In this document: positions 10,420 through 21,297 of the stretch, piece after piece
Position numbering within the stretch: position 1 is the first letter of the stretch
Layout: each line of letters begins with the position of its first letter
From: Leptidea sinapis
Lineage: Eukaryota > Arthropoda > Insecta > Lepidoptera > Pieridae
DNA: 64,000 nt
Direction of reading: 5' to 3'
NCBI RefSeq assembly: GCF_905404315.1
Contig: NC_066265.1
Location: forward strand, 11,703,501 to 11,767,500
Notes under the pieces: model-generated
Database searches by the model: none
Told to the model about the DNA's origin: nothing
The model's input: the letters and a program-made list of their open reading frames with translations, nothing else
Position numbers and translations under genes: made by a program

Positions 10420-11755
10420 CTATTCGAAAGGGCTTGATCAAACTGAGATTTTTAATACAATTTAGACTGATGGATCTCTATAACTCAAAAAAATAAATCG
10501 CCTTACGATCGACTGTAAACTGCGTGAAAATCGGTTTTATTCATTGAAAAATAATTGAGACTTAAAAAATTATACGGTTTTATTTAACCTTAATCAGACT
10601 TATAAGCTCGAAGAGCTCAAAAATATAGAACAGCTAACTCTTTGTGCTCAAAATAATATAAACTATATTTTTCAGCTCGAAGAGCTCAAAATCGTCATAA
10701 GTACAATTTGAAGAGTAAAGATATGGAATTAGCAGAAAGTGGCAGGGATGGCCTTAAGGTCAACCTTTTTTGTAATTTTTTTTAAAAATTTATTATTAAA
10801 TAGTTTAAGGGCGGTCGCTCAAATCCCAATCTGTGGTATCATAGGTGTACATAGATATCAAAGGTATTTATTTTATAATCACCTTTACAACACAAACGTT
10901 ATATTAGCAACTTTTTTGAAGTGAAAACTTCGTTAGCGGCATTGAGCACTTTTCTTGGGATGGATATAATCTCAGGTCAGAACACGTGGCCTGATCGAAA
11001 ATTCGTAAGAAAGTCGTTGAAATTATGGATGAAAGATTTATACTTCTAACTAATTATAGTTCGGCTATTTCAACTTTGGACAAAATTGGACCAGTGGTTG
11101 AATCATTGTGATTGCGAAACCGAAACACCGCGCGGTCGAGGGATCGAAACTGAAATGTGAAATTTTACACTTGAATCATTTGTAATTAGCGAAGACTCTC
11201 CCTAAGGCGATAGTTATTACTTTGTTACATTTTTTTTTATTAAGGCGAAGGGTAAACACAAAACACACAAACAAGGTGTTTTTAGACAAGTTTTGTGGTG
11301 AAAATATAGCATTTGGAGCTATGAACACTACTTTATCCTGTAACACATACCCTTAAATCTTACTTGTAGGTTGCAAATGCTTGCTGTTGGTTAAAGTTAA
11401 TACTTCAGAGCTATTATGAAGTACCAGTTTTCTTTGCAGTTAAACAAGTTATTTCTCGGCATGATGCATTTGTTTAGTATACTGCTCTCATAAAAGATGT
11501 TCTTATAGCTTTTACTTTTTGTGTTTGTACATTTTTTCAGATTAATTATCAATAGTGAAAATTATAAGCAATTAAACTGTTTGCGCCTGTTAAAACGTTA
11601 CATTTTCGACGCAAGAATTTTGAAAATATTGGCTTTGTTACCTAGGAGCCGTGAACTCATATCGCTCAAAGTCGCCGGCATTTTGTGTCGCCTTAAATTA
11701 TTTTGTTTCTTACTTTAGCTACCATAAACCCATTGTATCAGTTTTAGAGATTGGC
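10420..11755. other. AT-rich stretch with small repeats only
   Basis: The word AGCTCGAAGAGCTCAAAA occurs at 10606-10624 and again at 10675-10692. A 24-bp exact word (AGTCGTTGAAATTATGG..GAAAG) at 11012-11035 recurs at 11788-11811. No gene was recognised. Confidence 0.4.
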
Positions 11756-11816
11756 GATAATGATGCTGATAATGAAGATGGTGAAAGAGTCGTTGAAATT
11801 ATGGATGAAAGTTGAT
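11750..11816 (+). pseudogene. Short acidic coding-like tail, unknown family
   Basis: The frame reads GDNDADNEDGERVVEIMDES and then stops. The last part shares an exact 24-bp word with 11012-11035, where the same frame reads VVEIMDE and continues. Both could be leftovers of one transposon-encoded protein. The family is not recognised. Confidence 0.2.
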
Positions 11817-12094
11817 ATTTCTGAGAGATAAAATTTTTCATGAAAAATAATTGTAGTAGTTCTGGAAGTGTTAAATTTTAATGTTATATAAATTGTCATT
11901 TTTGTGTTTGATAGCATAATAAATAAACATTGTATTTAATCACATAAATGCTAGTACTTTTATACTGATAAATAAAGCAATTCGTGCGAAATTATTTCCT
12001 AACCATTCCACAATATTAAAAAAAAACGCTGATGTTCAAGTTTTCACATCTGCCGGTACTCCCGGAGTGCTACCCGTATTATTTTTTTCATTTC

Positions 12095-12232
12095 ACAGGT
12101 AACACATTTGTTTTGTATATTTTCTGGGATCATATTGTTAAAGTATATACATCGCCAAACAAGACTTACTGACTCAACCGAGTAGTAGGCATAAGAAGTT
12201 TATGTTTGCTCTGTGTGATATTAATAGTATCT
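12095..12232 (-). mobile_element. LINE B ORF2 fragment, copy 2
   Basis: On the minus strand this codes a degraded version of the LINE B end: TTRLS.VSK.. and the PENxQNKC-like block (AAATATACAAAACAAATGTG). It matches 20900-21040 and 21430-21550. No 3' untranslated region is attached, so it is an internal fragment. Confidence 0.65.
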
Positions 12233-12570
12233 AAAAAAATCGTGCCTATGTACATACATTATATGATTTTAAAGAAAATTTGTCACTTCATTTGTTTGTA
12301 AAATAATTCTGTTTGAGAATTAATTTTATTCAGAGCTTTTTGCGGCAAATATATATCATAACATTTACGATAATAGGTCGTGTTAAAGAATCGGCAATTT
12401 ATCTTCTTATGACAACCCACGCTGCCGCTGAAAGTAACTGGCAAGAAAGAAATATACTGACACTAATTGCGTCGTTAGCATCGATATAGAAACTTTTTTA
12501 TTTCTCGTGTTGCCATTTTGTGGGTGGATTGCGCATTTGTGTACGTGTCCCTTAGGGCTGAACTTCACTA

Positions 12571-12912
12571 TGACACCACGGTGGCGCAACCAGTCGCCGT
12601 TACCAACAAAATATATACAGCTCTATAGAGAGTAACTTGCCTGGTGTCCGTTTGGTGGCGCGAACAGCCCGAGCTGGTCCGCGTCCGAACGCGTCATGAC
12701 TCTGGTGTCTAGTTTGGTAGCTTACGGATACCACTGTGGCGCAACCGGTCGCCGCTACCAATAATATATATACAGCTCTATAGAGAGTAACTGGCCTGGT
12801 GTCCGTTTGGTGGCGCGATCAGCTCGGACGCGTCTTGACTCTGGTGTCTAGTTTGGTAGCTTACGGACACCACAGTGGCGCAACCAGTCTCCGCTAGCAA
12901 TAAAATATATAC
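12571..12912 (+). repeat. Tandem array, 2.3 units of about 156 and 141 bp
   Basis: Units begin at 12571, 12727 and 12868 with the word ACCAC.GTGGCGCAACC, followed by AATATATACAGCTCTATAGA, GGTGTCCGTTTGGTGGCGCG and CTCTGGTGTCTAGTTTGG. Unit 2 has a 14-15 bp deletion in the GC-rich part. The third unit is cut off at ATATATACC, where the LINE B tail begins. GC is higher than the surroundings. No coding frame. The family is unknown. Confidence 0.75.
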
Positions 12913-12985
12913 CAAAATAGGATTCAAAATCACATATTGAGCGTGAAAAACTACCACCCATTCAAAATAGACTGCCTCACCGAGG
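12903..12985 (-). mobile_element. LINE B 3' tail fragment, copy 3
   Basis: CCAAAATAGGATTCAAAATC..TATTGA and AACTACCACCCATTCAAAAT..GACTGCCTCA are the reverse complement of the LINE B 3' tail. It is cut on its 5' side where the LINE RT fragment begins. Confidence 0.7.
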
Positions 12986-12991
12986 TATCAC

Positions 12992-13740
12992 TCACAACCA
13001 TATCAAAAAAGCTCTACAACGACTATACAAAGCCAAGAGTGCGGGACCAGATGGTTTTTTTATGACAGTAAGGGATGAGACGAGCAGGACGTTCAGCTGA
13101 TGGTTATTGATGCGCCCTGCCCATTACAATGCAGTGCGGCTCGGGACTCTTGAAAAACTCAATAATTCTGAGCGGCACTACAATTTTGCTCGACAACTTG
13201 AGACATAAGATGTTAAGTCTCATTTGCCCAGTGATTTCACTAGCTACGGCGCTCTTTAGACGGGAACACATTAATGAGTACACATTACCGGCAGAAATAG
13301 GTGCCTTTGTGGTACACATAATCTAGCCGGCATCCTGTGCAAAGGATGCCTCCCACTGGTAGGTGGTATTCGACCTGTGTTTCTGATCACATTAGGTACT
13401 GAATGAAAACTATCCGCTCCTTTAGAAATAATACTTAACACTTCTATTCAAAACGGGATCTTTCCAAAGGTTTGGAAAGAAACGAAGTTAATACCCGTTT
13501 ATAAGGATGGAGACAAATCCTTTGTTTTGAATTACCATAGCTATTTTATCTATCATAGCTAAAATATTTGAATCTTTTATTTGTGAAAAAAATCACTTTA
13601 TCGCAATTAATTGGTACTAGGCAACATGGTGTCGTTAAAAACAAATCGACAGCAACAAATTTTGTTGAGTATACTGAAGAAATTGTGGAAGCAGTCAATA
13701 GTAAAGCACAAATTGATGCCGTATATATTCCAACTAGAGC
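12992..13740 (+). pseudogene. LINE RT remnant split by a SINE
   Basis: The plus strand codes KKALQRLYKAKSAGPDG at 13000-13053, is interrupted by a SINE, and resumes at 13362 with GIRPVFLI. It then reads LNTSIQNGIFPKVWKETK, LIPVYKDGDKS and NYHS. After a frameshift it continues AKIFESFICEKITLSQLIG, TRQHGVVKNKSTATNFVEY and TEEIVEAVNSKAQIDAVY. These are the first RT blocks of a Jockey-type LINE (KSAGPDG, IP.YK.GDK..NYR, Q.GF.K..ST). The catalytic .ADD block is absent. Taking out the SINE joins GPDG to GI, the family's expected order. Confidence 0.85.
13055..13361 (-). mobile_element. S300 SINE-like element inserted in a LINE RT
   Basis: Its A-tail end is at the left (T-run 13055-13061). The body carries CAGCTGATGGTTATTGATGC, GCCCTGCCCATTACAATGCA, GCCCAGTGATTTCACTAGC, TACGGCGCTCTTTAGA and CCTCCCACTGGTA. 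This family is present about ten times in the window, always near 300 bp, non-coding and with an A-rich 3' tail. No clear tRNA A and B boxes were found, so its pol III origin is not proven. The flanks GATGGT (left) and GGTGGT (right) may be an old target duplication. Confidence 0.85.
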
Positions 13741-13789
13741 AATTACACAAATTTGTACGCAATGAGAGTCACCATATCATATCATATCT

Positions 13790-13957
13790 TATCTATCTAC
13801 ACTTCTGGACAATCCGTTCCTGCGCTACCCTCATTCTACGTATTCCGGCGATCTTGACCAGATCATCGGTCCATACCGTGGCAAACCAACACTGCGTCTT
13901 CCAGCACGTGGTCGCCATTCGAGGACTACTGCCCCAACGGCCATCTGTAACCCCCTC
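13790..13957 (-). mobile_element. LINE D ORF2 3' end, copy 1
   Basis: The minus strand reads MATTCWKTQCWFATVWTDDL followed by VKIAGIRRMRVAQ. The family consensus seen in the other copies is VLEWRP..GRRS.GRPPTRW then TDDLVKIAGIRWMRAAQDRS. The PPTRWTDDLVKIAG ending is typical of a LINE ORF2 C-terminus common in Lepidoptera. Other copies are at 24.2, 31.8, 35.1 and 39.5 kb. Confidence 0.75.
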
Positions 13958-13959
13958 AA

Positions 13960-14945
13960 AATGCAATGAGGGTGGCAAAATATATTTAACAGTTCAAATA
14001 TGAAAGCCAATATTTTACAAAAAATCCTCAAACTACCACTTGATACGCAAACACGATCTATATGAGCATCACACCTCCATTATGTGCGTTATCTTTTCAA
14101 TAGACCACTTTTTTTCACTTCCTTTTTTATTTTTTCTTACAAGCTACTGGATGAGTTGAAAATACAAGCAATAAAACGCTTTCAAAGCTTTTTATTATTT
14201 TAAAATTATTATTTAATTGTTTTATAATTTAGTACTATTTCGGAAAAGTAGAGTGTTGTAAAAAAATTAATTACAGCATTATTATTTATACAATCTTTGT
14301 AAAGTGATTTATATATACTCAAATGCTTCCACAATTAACTTGAGTAATAAATCCTGCATCAATAAGACGCAAATTTTTACCTTTTCTTATTCAATGACAT
14401 TCATGAAGTTCAGTCGGATAGGCTTAGACAAACCAGATAGGTTAATTGACATATTTATCTAAATGGTAACAGACATCAGCTTAGTCATTTACACCGGTTC
14501 GCCCTTTGGGCACAAGCCCCTAAACCTAATGCATTGTTTGAAAAGCTCTGCACGTAGCGAAAGCCTTTTATAATCAAGGCTTTGCGACGTGAAAAAAATC
14601 AGTGATATGAACAAAATGTAAATTTAATACTAAAGTCAAAGTCATATAATCCTTGTTCAAAAAGGTTTTAGTGTTAAAAATGAATCGTCAATAATATTTA
14701 AGGAAAATCAAACGTTAAAAAACTTTCAAGACCTACATAATAGTGTATTGTATAAATATCTGAAATTCGATGGAATATCTTGCTTGCCTTGGTTGTTAAA
14801 AGAGAATAAAATAAATTGCCATAGTCCATGGTCATAGTGGACGCACACACTTGTAGCAAGTGTTGAAGTTGCTTAATGAAGTTAAATTAAATCATAATAT
14901 ATTATTTACAACGTATTTTTAAAGAAGAATTTTAGAACATTCGAT
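13960..14945. other. AT-rich, nothing recognised
   Basis: About 1 kb without recognisable repeats, exons or long frames. Position 14720-14900 contains nothing beyond AT-rich words. Confidence 0.35.
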
Positions 14946-14949
14946 AATC

Positions 14950-15690
14950 AATGTGGCACCTCTGGAGAGGCTGAAGCATCGCCCAGGTCTTGATTGAATC
15001 CAGCTCTCTCATAGTCCACGAACGCCAAGTATATTGGCTGGATATACTCCTCCGTCTTCTGTATAACCTGCCTCAGCGTATATATGTGACCAAAAGAGGT
15101 GGGACGTTATCGCGAACCTACCACACTCACCCCGATGAAGGACCTCCGAATGGTCCGGAACTAGTCGGTACCGACACCGATCAAACGTGAGTAAAGCCGT
15201 ATTAATAAAGCTTGTTTGTTCTTTGTTTTGCCCACAGGCATGACGGAATTGAATAGCTTCTTCTAAGCACAGGAGTGCCGCCAAATCTCAGAAGCTCAGC
15301 TGTAATTCCATCATCACACGGCGCCTTGTTGTTTTTAAGCTGTTTTAGGTCCATACTAATCTCGTACAGGCTGACGTCTGGGATATCTTCGGTGTAGTGC
15401 CGGGTTAATTTGGCTCTTGGGTCTTCAGCCTTGTTGGTAACAGGTGCTCGTGCGGTTGTGTATAACTGTCCGTAGAACTTCTCGACTTCCCTCCAAAGTT
15501 TGGGTTTTGGCGAAACAACCCTGCCGTCATCGGTCTTCCGCTTCGTCAGTTGGCTGTGCCCGATACACAAATCTCGTGCGAATACTGTAGAGCATAGGTT
15601 CTCAACGTGGGCGATAACCGAGTGCACCGATAAATATTTCCTATATACAAGTAGCGCGATAGAGTAGTAATTGTTTATTTTTAGTTTTTT
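14950..15690 (-). pseudogene. RTE-clade LINE reverse-transcriptase remnant
   Basis: The minus strand begins with a junk N-terminus and then reads LTRHYTEDIPDVSLYEI, LKQLKNNKAPCDDGITAELL and RFGGTPVL (15400-15270). It continues SFGHIYTLRQVIQKTEEY, IQPIYLAFVDYERAGFN (15110-14990). The block K..K(A/S)PG.DGI.AELLK.GG, then LRQ.IEK.EEYN and the DYEKAFD box, are hallmarks of RTE-clade reverse transcriptases. Here PG has become PC, and the first catalytic aspartate of the YEKAFD box is lost (YERAGF). Part of the RT between the blocks is deleted. It is a dead 5'- and 3'-truncated copy. The 164-codon open frame at 15202-15696 is part of it. Confidence 0.85.
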
Positions 15691-15694
15691 GGCC

Positions 15695-16188
15695 AATATA
15701 GAACAAACAAATTTTTAGTACGACGAAAAGCTGACGGGTTTCTCTGTTAAGTCTTTCGGAGGGTAAACACCATTACAATCTACAATCAAAGGATATTTAT
15801 ATATGAAGTACGACTAGGAAATATGGTTCCAATTTCCACCTTACAGCGTTGATGATCAGTCTGATGCTACAGTATTTATAAGCATAGATTTTAATTCGAT
15901 ACAATTTTAAAACTATCTTATCACCGCACGTAAATTACTCACTTTCAGTTCGTCTTCATTATCAGTGCTGCTACACCATTTATTATATGTACTTGTTTGT
16001 TTTAAACGAATGCTTAATCATTTTAAGGAGAACCTTATTTATAGATTCCATTATAAGATGTAGAGTATACGCAATTTGGAATATTTCATTCGCGAGAATA
16101 CGCTGTCAAACGAAAAAAGCATTTATTATAATATTTATTAATCTAAACTATATATATGGATATATGTGTTAACTAATCTATATATTAT
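15695..16188. other. AT-rich, nothing recognised
   Basis: No features seen. The sequence ends in a run of TATA-type words just before the mariner terminal repeat. Confidence 0.35.
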
Positions 16189-16190
16189 TA

Positions 16191-17443
16191 TACGTGGGTA
16201 ACACTGAAAATGTTTAGAACTGGCCAGTTAGAAACATTGCAAATGAAAACATTTTTTGAATTTAAATTTTAGAACTCTTTGGTAAACTAATGTAGTATAT
16301 TGCATTCATTTGTTTTTGTGAATTGGCGGCAAATGTAAAACTCTTGTTACATGTGAAAATGAACCTAACACGAGAAAATTTTCGGTCAATGATTTATTAT
16401 GACTTTCATTGTGGGCTTACTCAACAACAAAGCTATGATGGGCTGCGATTAGCATTTTTTTAATGAAGCCCCATCTCATGCCACTATTTACAATTGGTTT
16501 ATTGAGTTTAAGCGTGGACGTAGATGATGATCCGCGTGAGAGACGTCCTTTAACAGCGACTACTAAAGATAAGACGCATGATAGAGGAAGATAAGAGCGT
16601 GACCTATCAGCTGATACGGCAAGCCTAGGCACTGGTATGAGTCAAGTTCAAAAAATATTACACGAACATTTAGACGTCAGGAAGCTTTGTATTAGATGGA
16701 TTCCCCATACTTTATCCTACGACCAGAAACACCTTCGCATGGACTGGTGTCGCCAAATGTTAGATAAGTTCAACGGCGGTGACTCAAATGCTGTATTTGA
16801 CATCGTCACAGGTGATGAAAGCTGGATATATTGCTACGAACCCGAAACCAAAAGATAATCAGCTTAGTGGGTGTTTCCTTTCGAGGATCAACTAAGGTAA
16901 AGAAAGGAAGAAGTCAAGGAAAAAAGATGATTGCCTCATTCTTTGGTAGGAAAGGTCATTTCGCGACAGTTGTGATAAAAAATGGAAGGATAGTTACTGC
17001 AGACTGGTATGTCAATCGCTGTCTGCCTGTTGTCTTGGAAAAAATTCGAAGGCAGCGCCCTCGAAGCAGTATCCTCCTTCACCACGACAATGCTTCACCG
17101 CACTCCGCAAAACGAACTGTTGAATATTTGACTATGGCAGGTGTCGCGAGATAATGAGTCATCCGCCATATAGTCCTGATCTGGCGCCCTGTGACTTTTA
17201 TTTATTCCCAAGAAGTAAAGATATAATTCGCTTTACGAGCCCTGAAGATGTGGTGAAGCGTACGAAAATGCCATAGAAGAGACCCCTACGGAAGAATGGG
17301 CCCACTGCTTTTCTCAGTGGTTCCATCGAATGCGACGATGATAGAGAGGAACGGAGATTACTTCGGAAAACAATAAAAGTATTGGCAACTTTCTACATTA
17401 AGCCGATTTTCATTTTCTAAGCATTTTCGATGTTACCTAGGTA
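16191..17443 (+). mobile_element. Full-length mariner element with both terminal inverted repeats
   Basis: The left end TACGTGGGTAACACTGAAAA matches the reverse complement of the right end, TACCTAGGTAACATCGAAAA, and the match continues ATG.TTAGAA. That gives imperfect repeats of about 28 bp, 1253 bp apart, the usual mariner size. Both ends start with TA, consistent with the TA target preference. The interior encodes the broken transposase described separately. A Helitron end begins 11 bp beyond the right repeat. Confidence 0.9.
16355..17345 (+). pseudogene. Mariner transposase pseudogene (D,D34D type)
   Basis: Read through breaks, this is a whole mariner transposase of roughly 330 residues. 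It has an N-terminal helix-turn-helix region (IYYDFHCGLTQQQS, EAPSHATIYNWFIEFKRGRR), QVQKILHEHLDVRKLC and the catalytic blocks TGDESWIYCYEPETK (Asp at 16814), LHHDNASPHSAKRTVEYL (Asp at 17086) and PDLAPCDFYLFP (Asp at 17193). The distance between the last two aspartates is 107 nt. Removing a 2-nt insertion near 17148 gives exactly D34D. Other breaks: a stop in the N-terminal half, two nonsense codons after ETKR (16855-16870) and a 1-nt loss near 16890. The three acidic residues survive, but the gene cannot make protein. Confidence 0.92.
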
Positions 17444-17454
17444 TACCTCAATGT

Positions 17455-17638
17455 TCTTATATATAAGAGGGTTCCACCTATATATTGACTCATGTCAGTT
17501 TCTCTGGAACCATAAGGGGTAGAGACTTAAAATTTGGTAGGAATATTCCTTTCGCCGAATAGAGGTAAGAACGGATTTTACGATATTACTCTCGTTTTCT
17601 TTTATTATGAACAGAACAACGTCTTTCGGGTCAACTAG
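17455..17638 (+). mobile_element. Short non-autonomous Helitron
   Basis: Begins TCTTATATATAAGAGGG and ends AACGTCTTTCGGGTCAACTAG followed by T. The ending CAACGTCT..CGGGTCA.CTAG|T is shared with all Helitron copies in the window. The 184-bp body contains no gene. The base before the 5' TC is T rather than A. Confidence 0.7.
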
Positions 17639-17762
17639 TAGTCTTATAAAGAGGTAAATTTTGTGAGGAGGAGGTGGCTGAAATAGCCATTTTTAGCATA
17701 GTATCAAAAAAAATTTTATATAATGGCTTTTTTATTGTTTTGTATTTTTTTAACGATTCAAT

Positions 17763-17972
17763 CTTAGATTCATTATACGTCTAGATAAACTGTGACAGCA
17801 GTGAAAACTTTAAAAATTGTATTTAGAACTAACCTCTATTTTGAGCAATAGACGCACACAAACACGAAGTGTCATACAAATCGCGAGTGTAAATCGTAAC
17901 TTGTAACGCAGATTAAACTAATATTCCTGGCCTTTTTTATCCGTGTTCTAACAGCAAGAGACTCTATTTTTT
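17763..17972 (-). mobile_element. T-MITE, copy 1
   Basis: The end TTAGATTCATTATACGTCTA with GATAAACTGTGACAGC is the family's inverted terminal repeat. The body has AACCTCTATTTTGAGCAAT and ACAAATCGCGAGTGTAA. The other end has TCTAACAGCAAGAGACTCTA. Related copies lie at 27.88, 32.63, 33.97, 43.83, 50.75 and 58.5 kb. Non-coding, about 210 bp. Confidence 0.7.
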
Positions 17973-17974
17973 TA

Positions 17975-20275
17975 CTTTACTTACTTCACTTTAGTTTCAA
18001 AGGAACCTGATAAATTTCGCTATACATTTTTTAAACTCTAACTTCTGTAGCTTAAAAGAAGTGGATTTTTTAAACTGTGACACTTAGTTTTACAGGCTAG
18101 TGTAGTTATACATAATACTAATACCATAGTAGACATATCTCTACTGAGCAAATACGCAGTAAAAAAATTCAAGTTACTAGCTAGTCAATTAAGCGATGGT
18201 TACATCAAATTACATAGATATGTGTAACTTTCAACTTGGTGTAACTTTATACTTTGACACTTGCTTGTTATAACATCTATAATTAAGAAGTTTCCATGAA
18301 CATAATTGTTTAACTTTAATGAATAAATTTGCACACGTCCAACTTTGAAAGTGTGCTATTTTGTGCAAGACAAATAACCGAGTCGAAGTTTAGCTATGAA
18401 TCGTCACGTAACAAACGTAACGCAAATATCAAAATCTTCTTTCTTTCTTATTTGTATATTTTGCATAAAATAAATGAATTTTTCACGCATTAATCTATGT
18501 TTACTTTTAAAAACAATTGCATATGTTAAATTAACCTCTTATTTAAAGGATTTTCATTAAATTTTGATTGTTCACGTGGATCAGTAGATCTTGTGTATAC
18601 AGAAATTTTATTAATGCAAATTTCTTGCGCCACGGGGAGTTTCAATAAAACTCACTCAGGGGAATGAAATATTTATTAGATTCTTGCAAAGTATTTTAAC
18701 ATTGATACCACAATCACAGAGTAGGAATGGATAGTCGATACTTATTACTTACGTATCATAATCATTCCTTGATCAGTATTTATATAAGCGCCATCTGTTT
18801 TTACTCAGTAGAACTGGCATCACACAAATAGAAAAGCCACGAGTTACGGTGCGAGTGCTAGCTGCGAGACTTCAGGAATCGTTTCAATTAGTTTTTCTAT
18901 TAAGCATTTAATAATAGAAAATAATGCGTAGGTAGATACATAATTTTGTTCAATTCCTGGTTGTTTTCTAATCAATTATAGGAAAATATTTTCAGCAGTC
19001 TTTATTAATTTACTGCAGTGTTTTGTACCCATATTTCAGTAGTTTTTTTAACTAACTTTTTTTAGAAGGTGCTTCTATTTCAGAATATCTTATAATTTTT
19101 TTTACGTTGGTTTGTAACGAAATATCACTATCGAAACAACTCCTGATTTATATATAAATGAGATAAGTATATTTTTTACATGTGTGATAAGTATGTCCTT
19201 ATACAATAATCTATAATATATTTAATATTCTCATGTCACAATGTTAGTTAACAAGTTAAAAGGAGGAGCTCCAAAGGGGCTTGATGGATTTTTATGAAAT
19301 ATTATGTGTATATTCGGTATGTCAGAGAATAAATAGGTTTTAAACATTTTTTCGTAACTCGTGATAAGAAAAACAACGTTTGCCGAGTCATCTAGTATAG
19401 TGTGGATTTTGTGTTGTAGCATATAAAATTTTCACTAAATATCGCTTAGAGCTTAGCCACACCACAAAGCATTGTTAGTTCACAGGCTAATAGGCTCCGA
19501 GGGTACTCTTTCGCTATTAGCTGAGATATTCACACCTTAATTAAATGGTTTTCTTTACAGCCTTATAAGAGGGGTTTTAAGGATTTCTTCGGTCACAGAA
19601 ATAATATAGAACAAATGTGTTAATTTAACTACAAAAAAATTATTTATTGATAAGTCAAATGAACATAGGTACTGTGTTTTAACATGATTGCTATATGAAC
19701 TAAGAATTCCGTTATGAAACAAATGATAAAAATATTAACCTCAAAAAACGACATAATGTAAATAGAAACCTACTTACTTTTATCTATTTATTTGACGTTA
19801 AAACGTGAATATTTTTTTTTATTAATGTTGGTATGACTATATTAAAATAGGGCATACAGTTTGTTGTTTCTAGCTACATATATATCTTTCACATGTAATG
19901 TTTATTTGCGCCAATCAGTATCTAAAGAAACAACGATATTTTTACGTAGAGTGACGACTTCTAATTATTGTGTCCAGTGGAAAGGGAGGTACTGCATCAT
20001 ATGATAATTTTACTGCGTCACATAGTTTTCGTTTTAATATCATTATCATCTTCATCTTATACTATCTGTTACCCATGACTTCGTCCGTATTAAGCAGGGT
20101 ATCTATATTAGTTAGTATTCCGATACTGTCTGTCTGTCAGATGCATATAATATACAAAACAATCATATTATATCTCTCATCGCTTAGGCAGCGTTCGTAA
20201 AAACGTTTTCCATAAACCTTTTTTTCTTTGACCTACTTTGCTATCCGAATACCTCGAAAAAGTCTTTTCATTTTT
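17975..20275. other. AT-rich stretch without recognised features
   Basis: About 2.3 kb. At 18775-18900 a TATATAAG word precedes a GC-richer 100 bp (GAGTTACGGTGCGAGTGCTA), which could be promoter-like, but no frame follows. A CATGACTTCGTCCG word at 20073-20090 is a scrap of a common lepidopteran repeat. Nothing else was recognised. Confidence 0.35.
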
Positions 20276-20289
20276 CGGGTCAATAATAT

Positions 20290-20615
20290 TCGGCCGATTG
20301 TCCACCGAAACGTCGAATTTCCGAAGAAATGTGCCTTCATTACTTCCAGACACTCGGTCAACGCTTTATCGCAGGCGGTGACTGGAATGCGAAACATATG
20401 TATTGGGGCTCCCGCTGCACAGTAGCCAAAGGTGGAGTGCTCAAGACGTGCGTCGACAGAATGAAGTTACAGACATGGTCGTCAGGCCATCATACGTGAT
20501 GGCCAGCAGATCCTAAATGGTTATCTGACTTTTAGACTTCTACAATGCAAAAGCCGTCAGTCACTTGTACTTGTGTCACTAGACTCTATGCACAGGATCG
20601 TCCCACCACACGCCA
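20290..20615 (+). pseudogene. LINE endonuclease-domain fragment
   Basis: The plus strand reads ISEEMCLHYFQTLGQRFIAG, then GDWNAKHMYWGSRCTVAKGG (20360-20425), VLKTCVDRMKLQTWSSGHHT and a degraded PADPKWLSDF. GD.NAKH..WGSR is a catalytic block of the AP-type endonuclease of Jockey/R1/I-type LINEs. A 1-nt insertion and stops break it. The left side (20228-20290) may be further endonuclease sequence but is not clear. Confidence 0.75.
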
Positions 20616-20632
20616 GTCATCAAATTCAAATT

Positions 20633-21045
20633 CAAAAAATTTTTTCAAAATAGGATTTAAAATCGATTATTGAACGTCATAAACTACCACCCATTCAAAA
20701 GAGACTGCCTCAGACCTGTGAAGAATGGGCGCAAGAAACTCAGCGGGTTTTTATTTTAATATAAAATATGGATTACAATGTAATATCGTACAATAAACAT
20801 TTATAATTAAAGAGCCTGAGGGTGTTGCTTTATTCCCAGTTCGTGGTATCATTAAGAAAATCGTTTATGCTATAATAACCTTTCCCACACAAACGTTTTT
20901 TAACAATTCTTTTAAATTTCGTAACACATTTGTTATGTACATTTTCTGGGATCATATTGTAGAAGCATATACATCGCCCAACAAAAGACTTACTAACTTG
21001 ACCCAACCGAGTAGTAAGCATAACAAGTTTATGTTTAGTTCCTAA
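20633..21045 (-). mobile_element. LINE B 3' end, copy 4 (longest coding tail)
   Basis: The minus strand encodes LMLTTRLGQVSKSFVGRCIC, then FYNMIPENVHNKCVTKFKRI and VKKRLCGKGYYSINDFLNDT and ends TNWE and a stop near 20838. The LINE B 3' untranslated region follows, down to the TTTGAATTTGAATTTG tail at 20630-20645. It is a 5'-truncated copy that still has an open frame of about 60 codons. A second LINE B piece points away from it at 21298. Confidence 0.85.
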
Positions 21046-21077
21046 ATCGTTCCTAGTTCCTAAATATAAGCGCTGGA

Positions 21078-21290
21078 GTGATTAATAAGGAAAAACTGGA
21101 GAAATTATATAATCATAAAACTGACTTGGATGGCTTCCGCATGCACTTAGAAGAGAAAACAAATCTACGTACTCCTACTAACCTGATTCAATCGGCTGCC
21201 TGGCTAAATACACCCGGCAAATTTGAATCATATAAATATCGTACTACGCCAATGGACATTAGATGAAAGCTCGAGGAAAACGTCGCTTTA
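21078..21290 (+). pseudogene. Unknown coding-like frame before a LINE B piece
   Basis: A 62-codon frame reads KEKLEKLYNHKTDLDGFRMH, then LEEKTNLRTPTNLIQSAAWL and NTPGKFESYKYRTTPMDIR before a stop. After the stop the same register gives KLEENVALEEV. Amino-acid composition looks protein-like (charged, few low-complexity runs), and it abuts LINE B sequence. I do not recognise the family. It may be a transposon gag- or DNA-binding-type piece, or a host fragment. Confidence 0.35.
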
Positions 21291-21297
21291 GAAGAAG

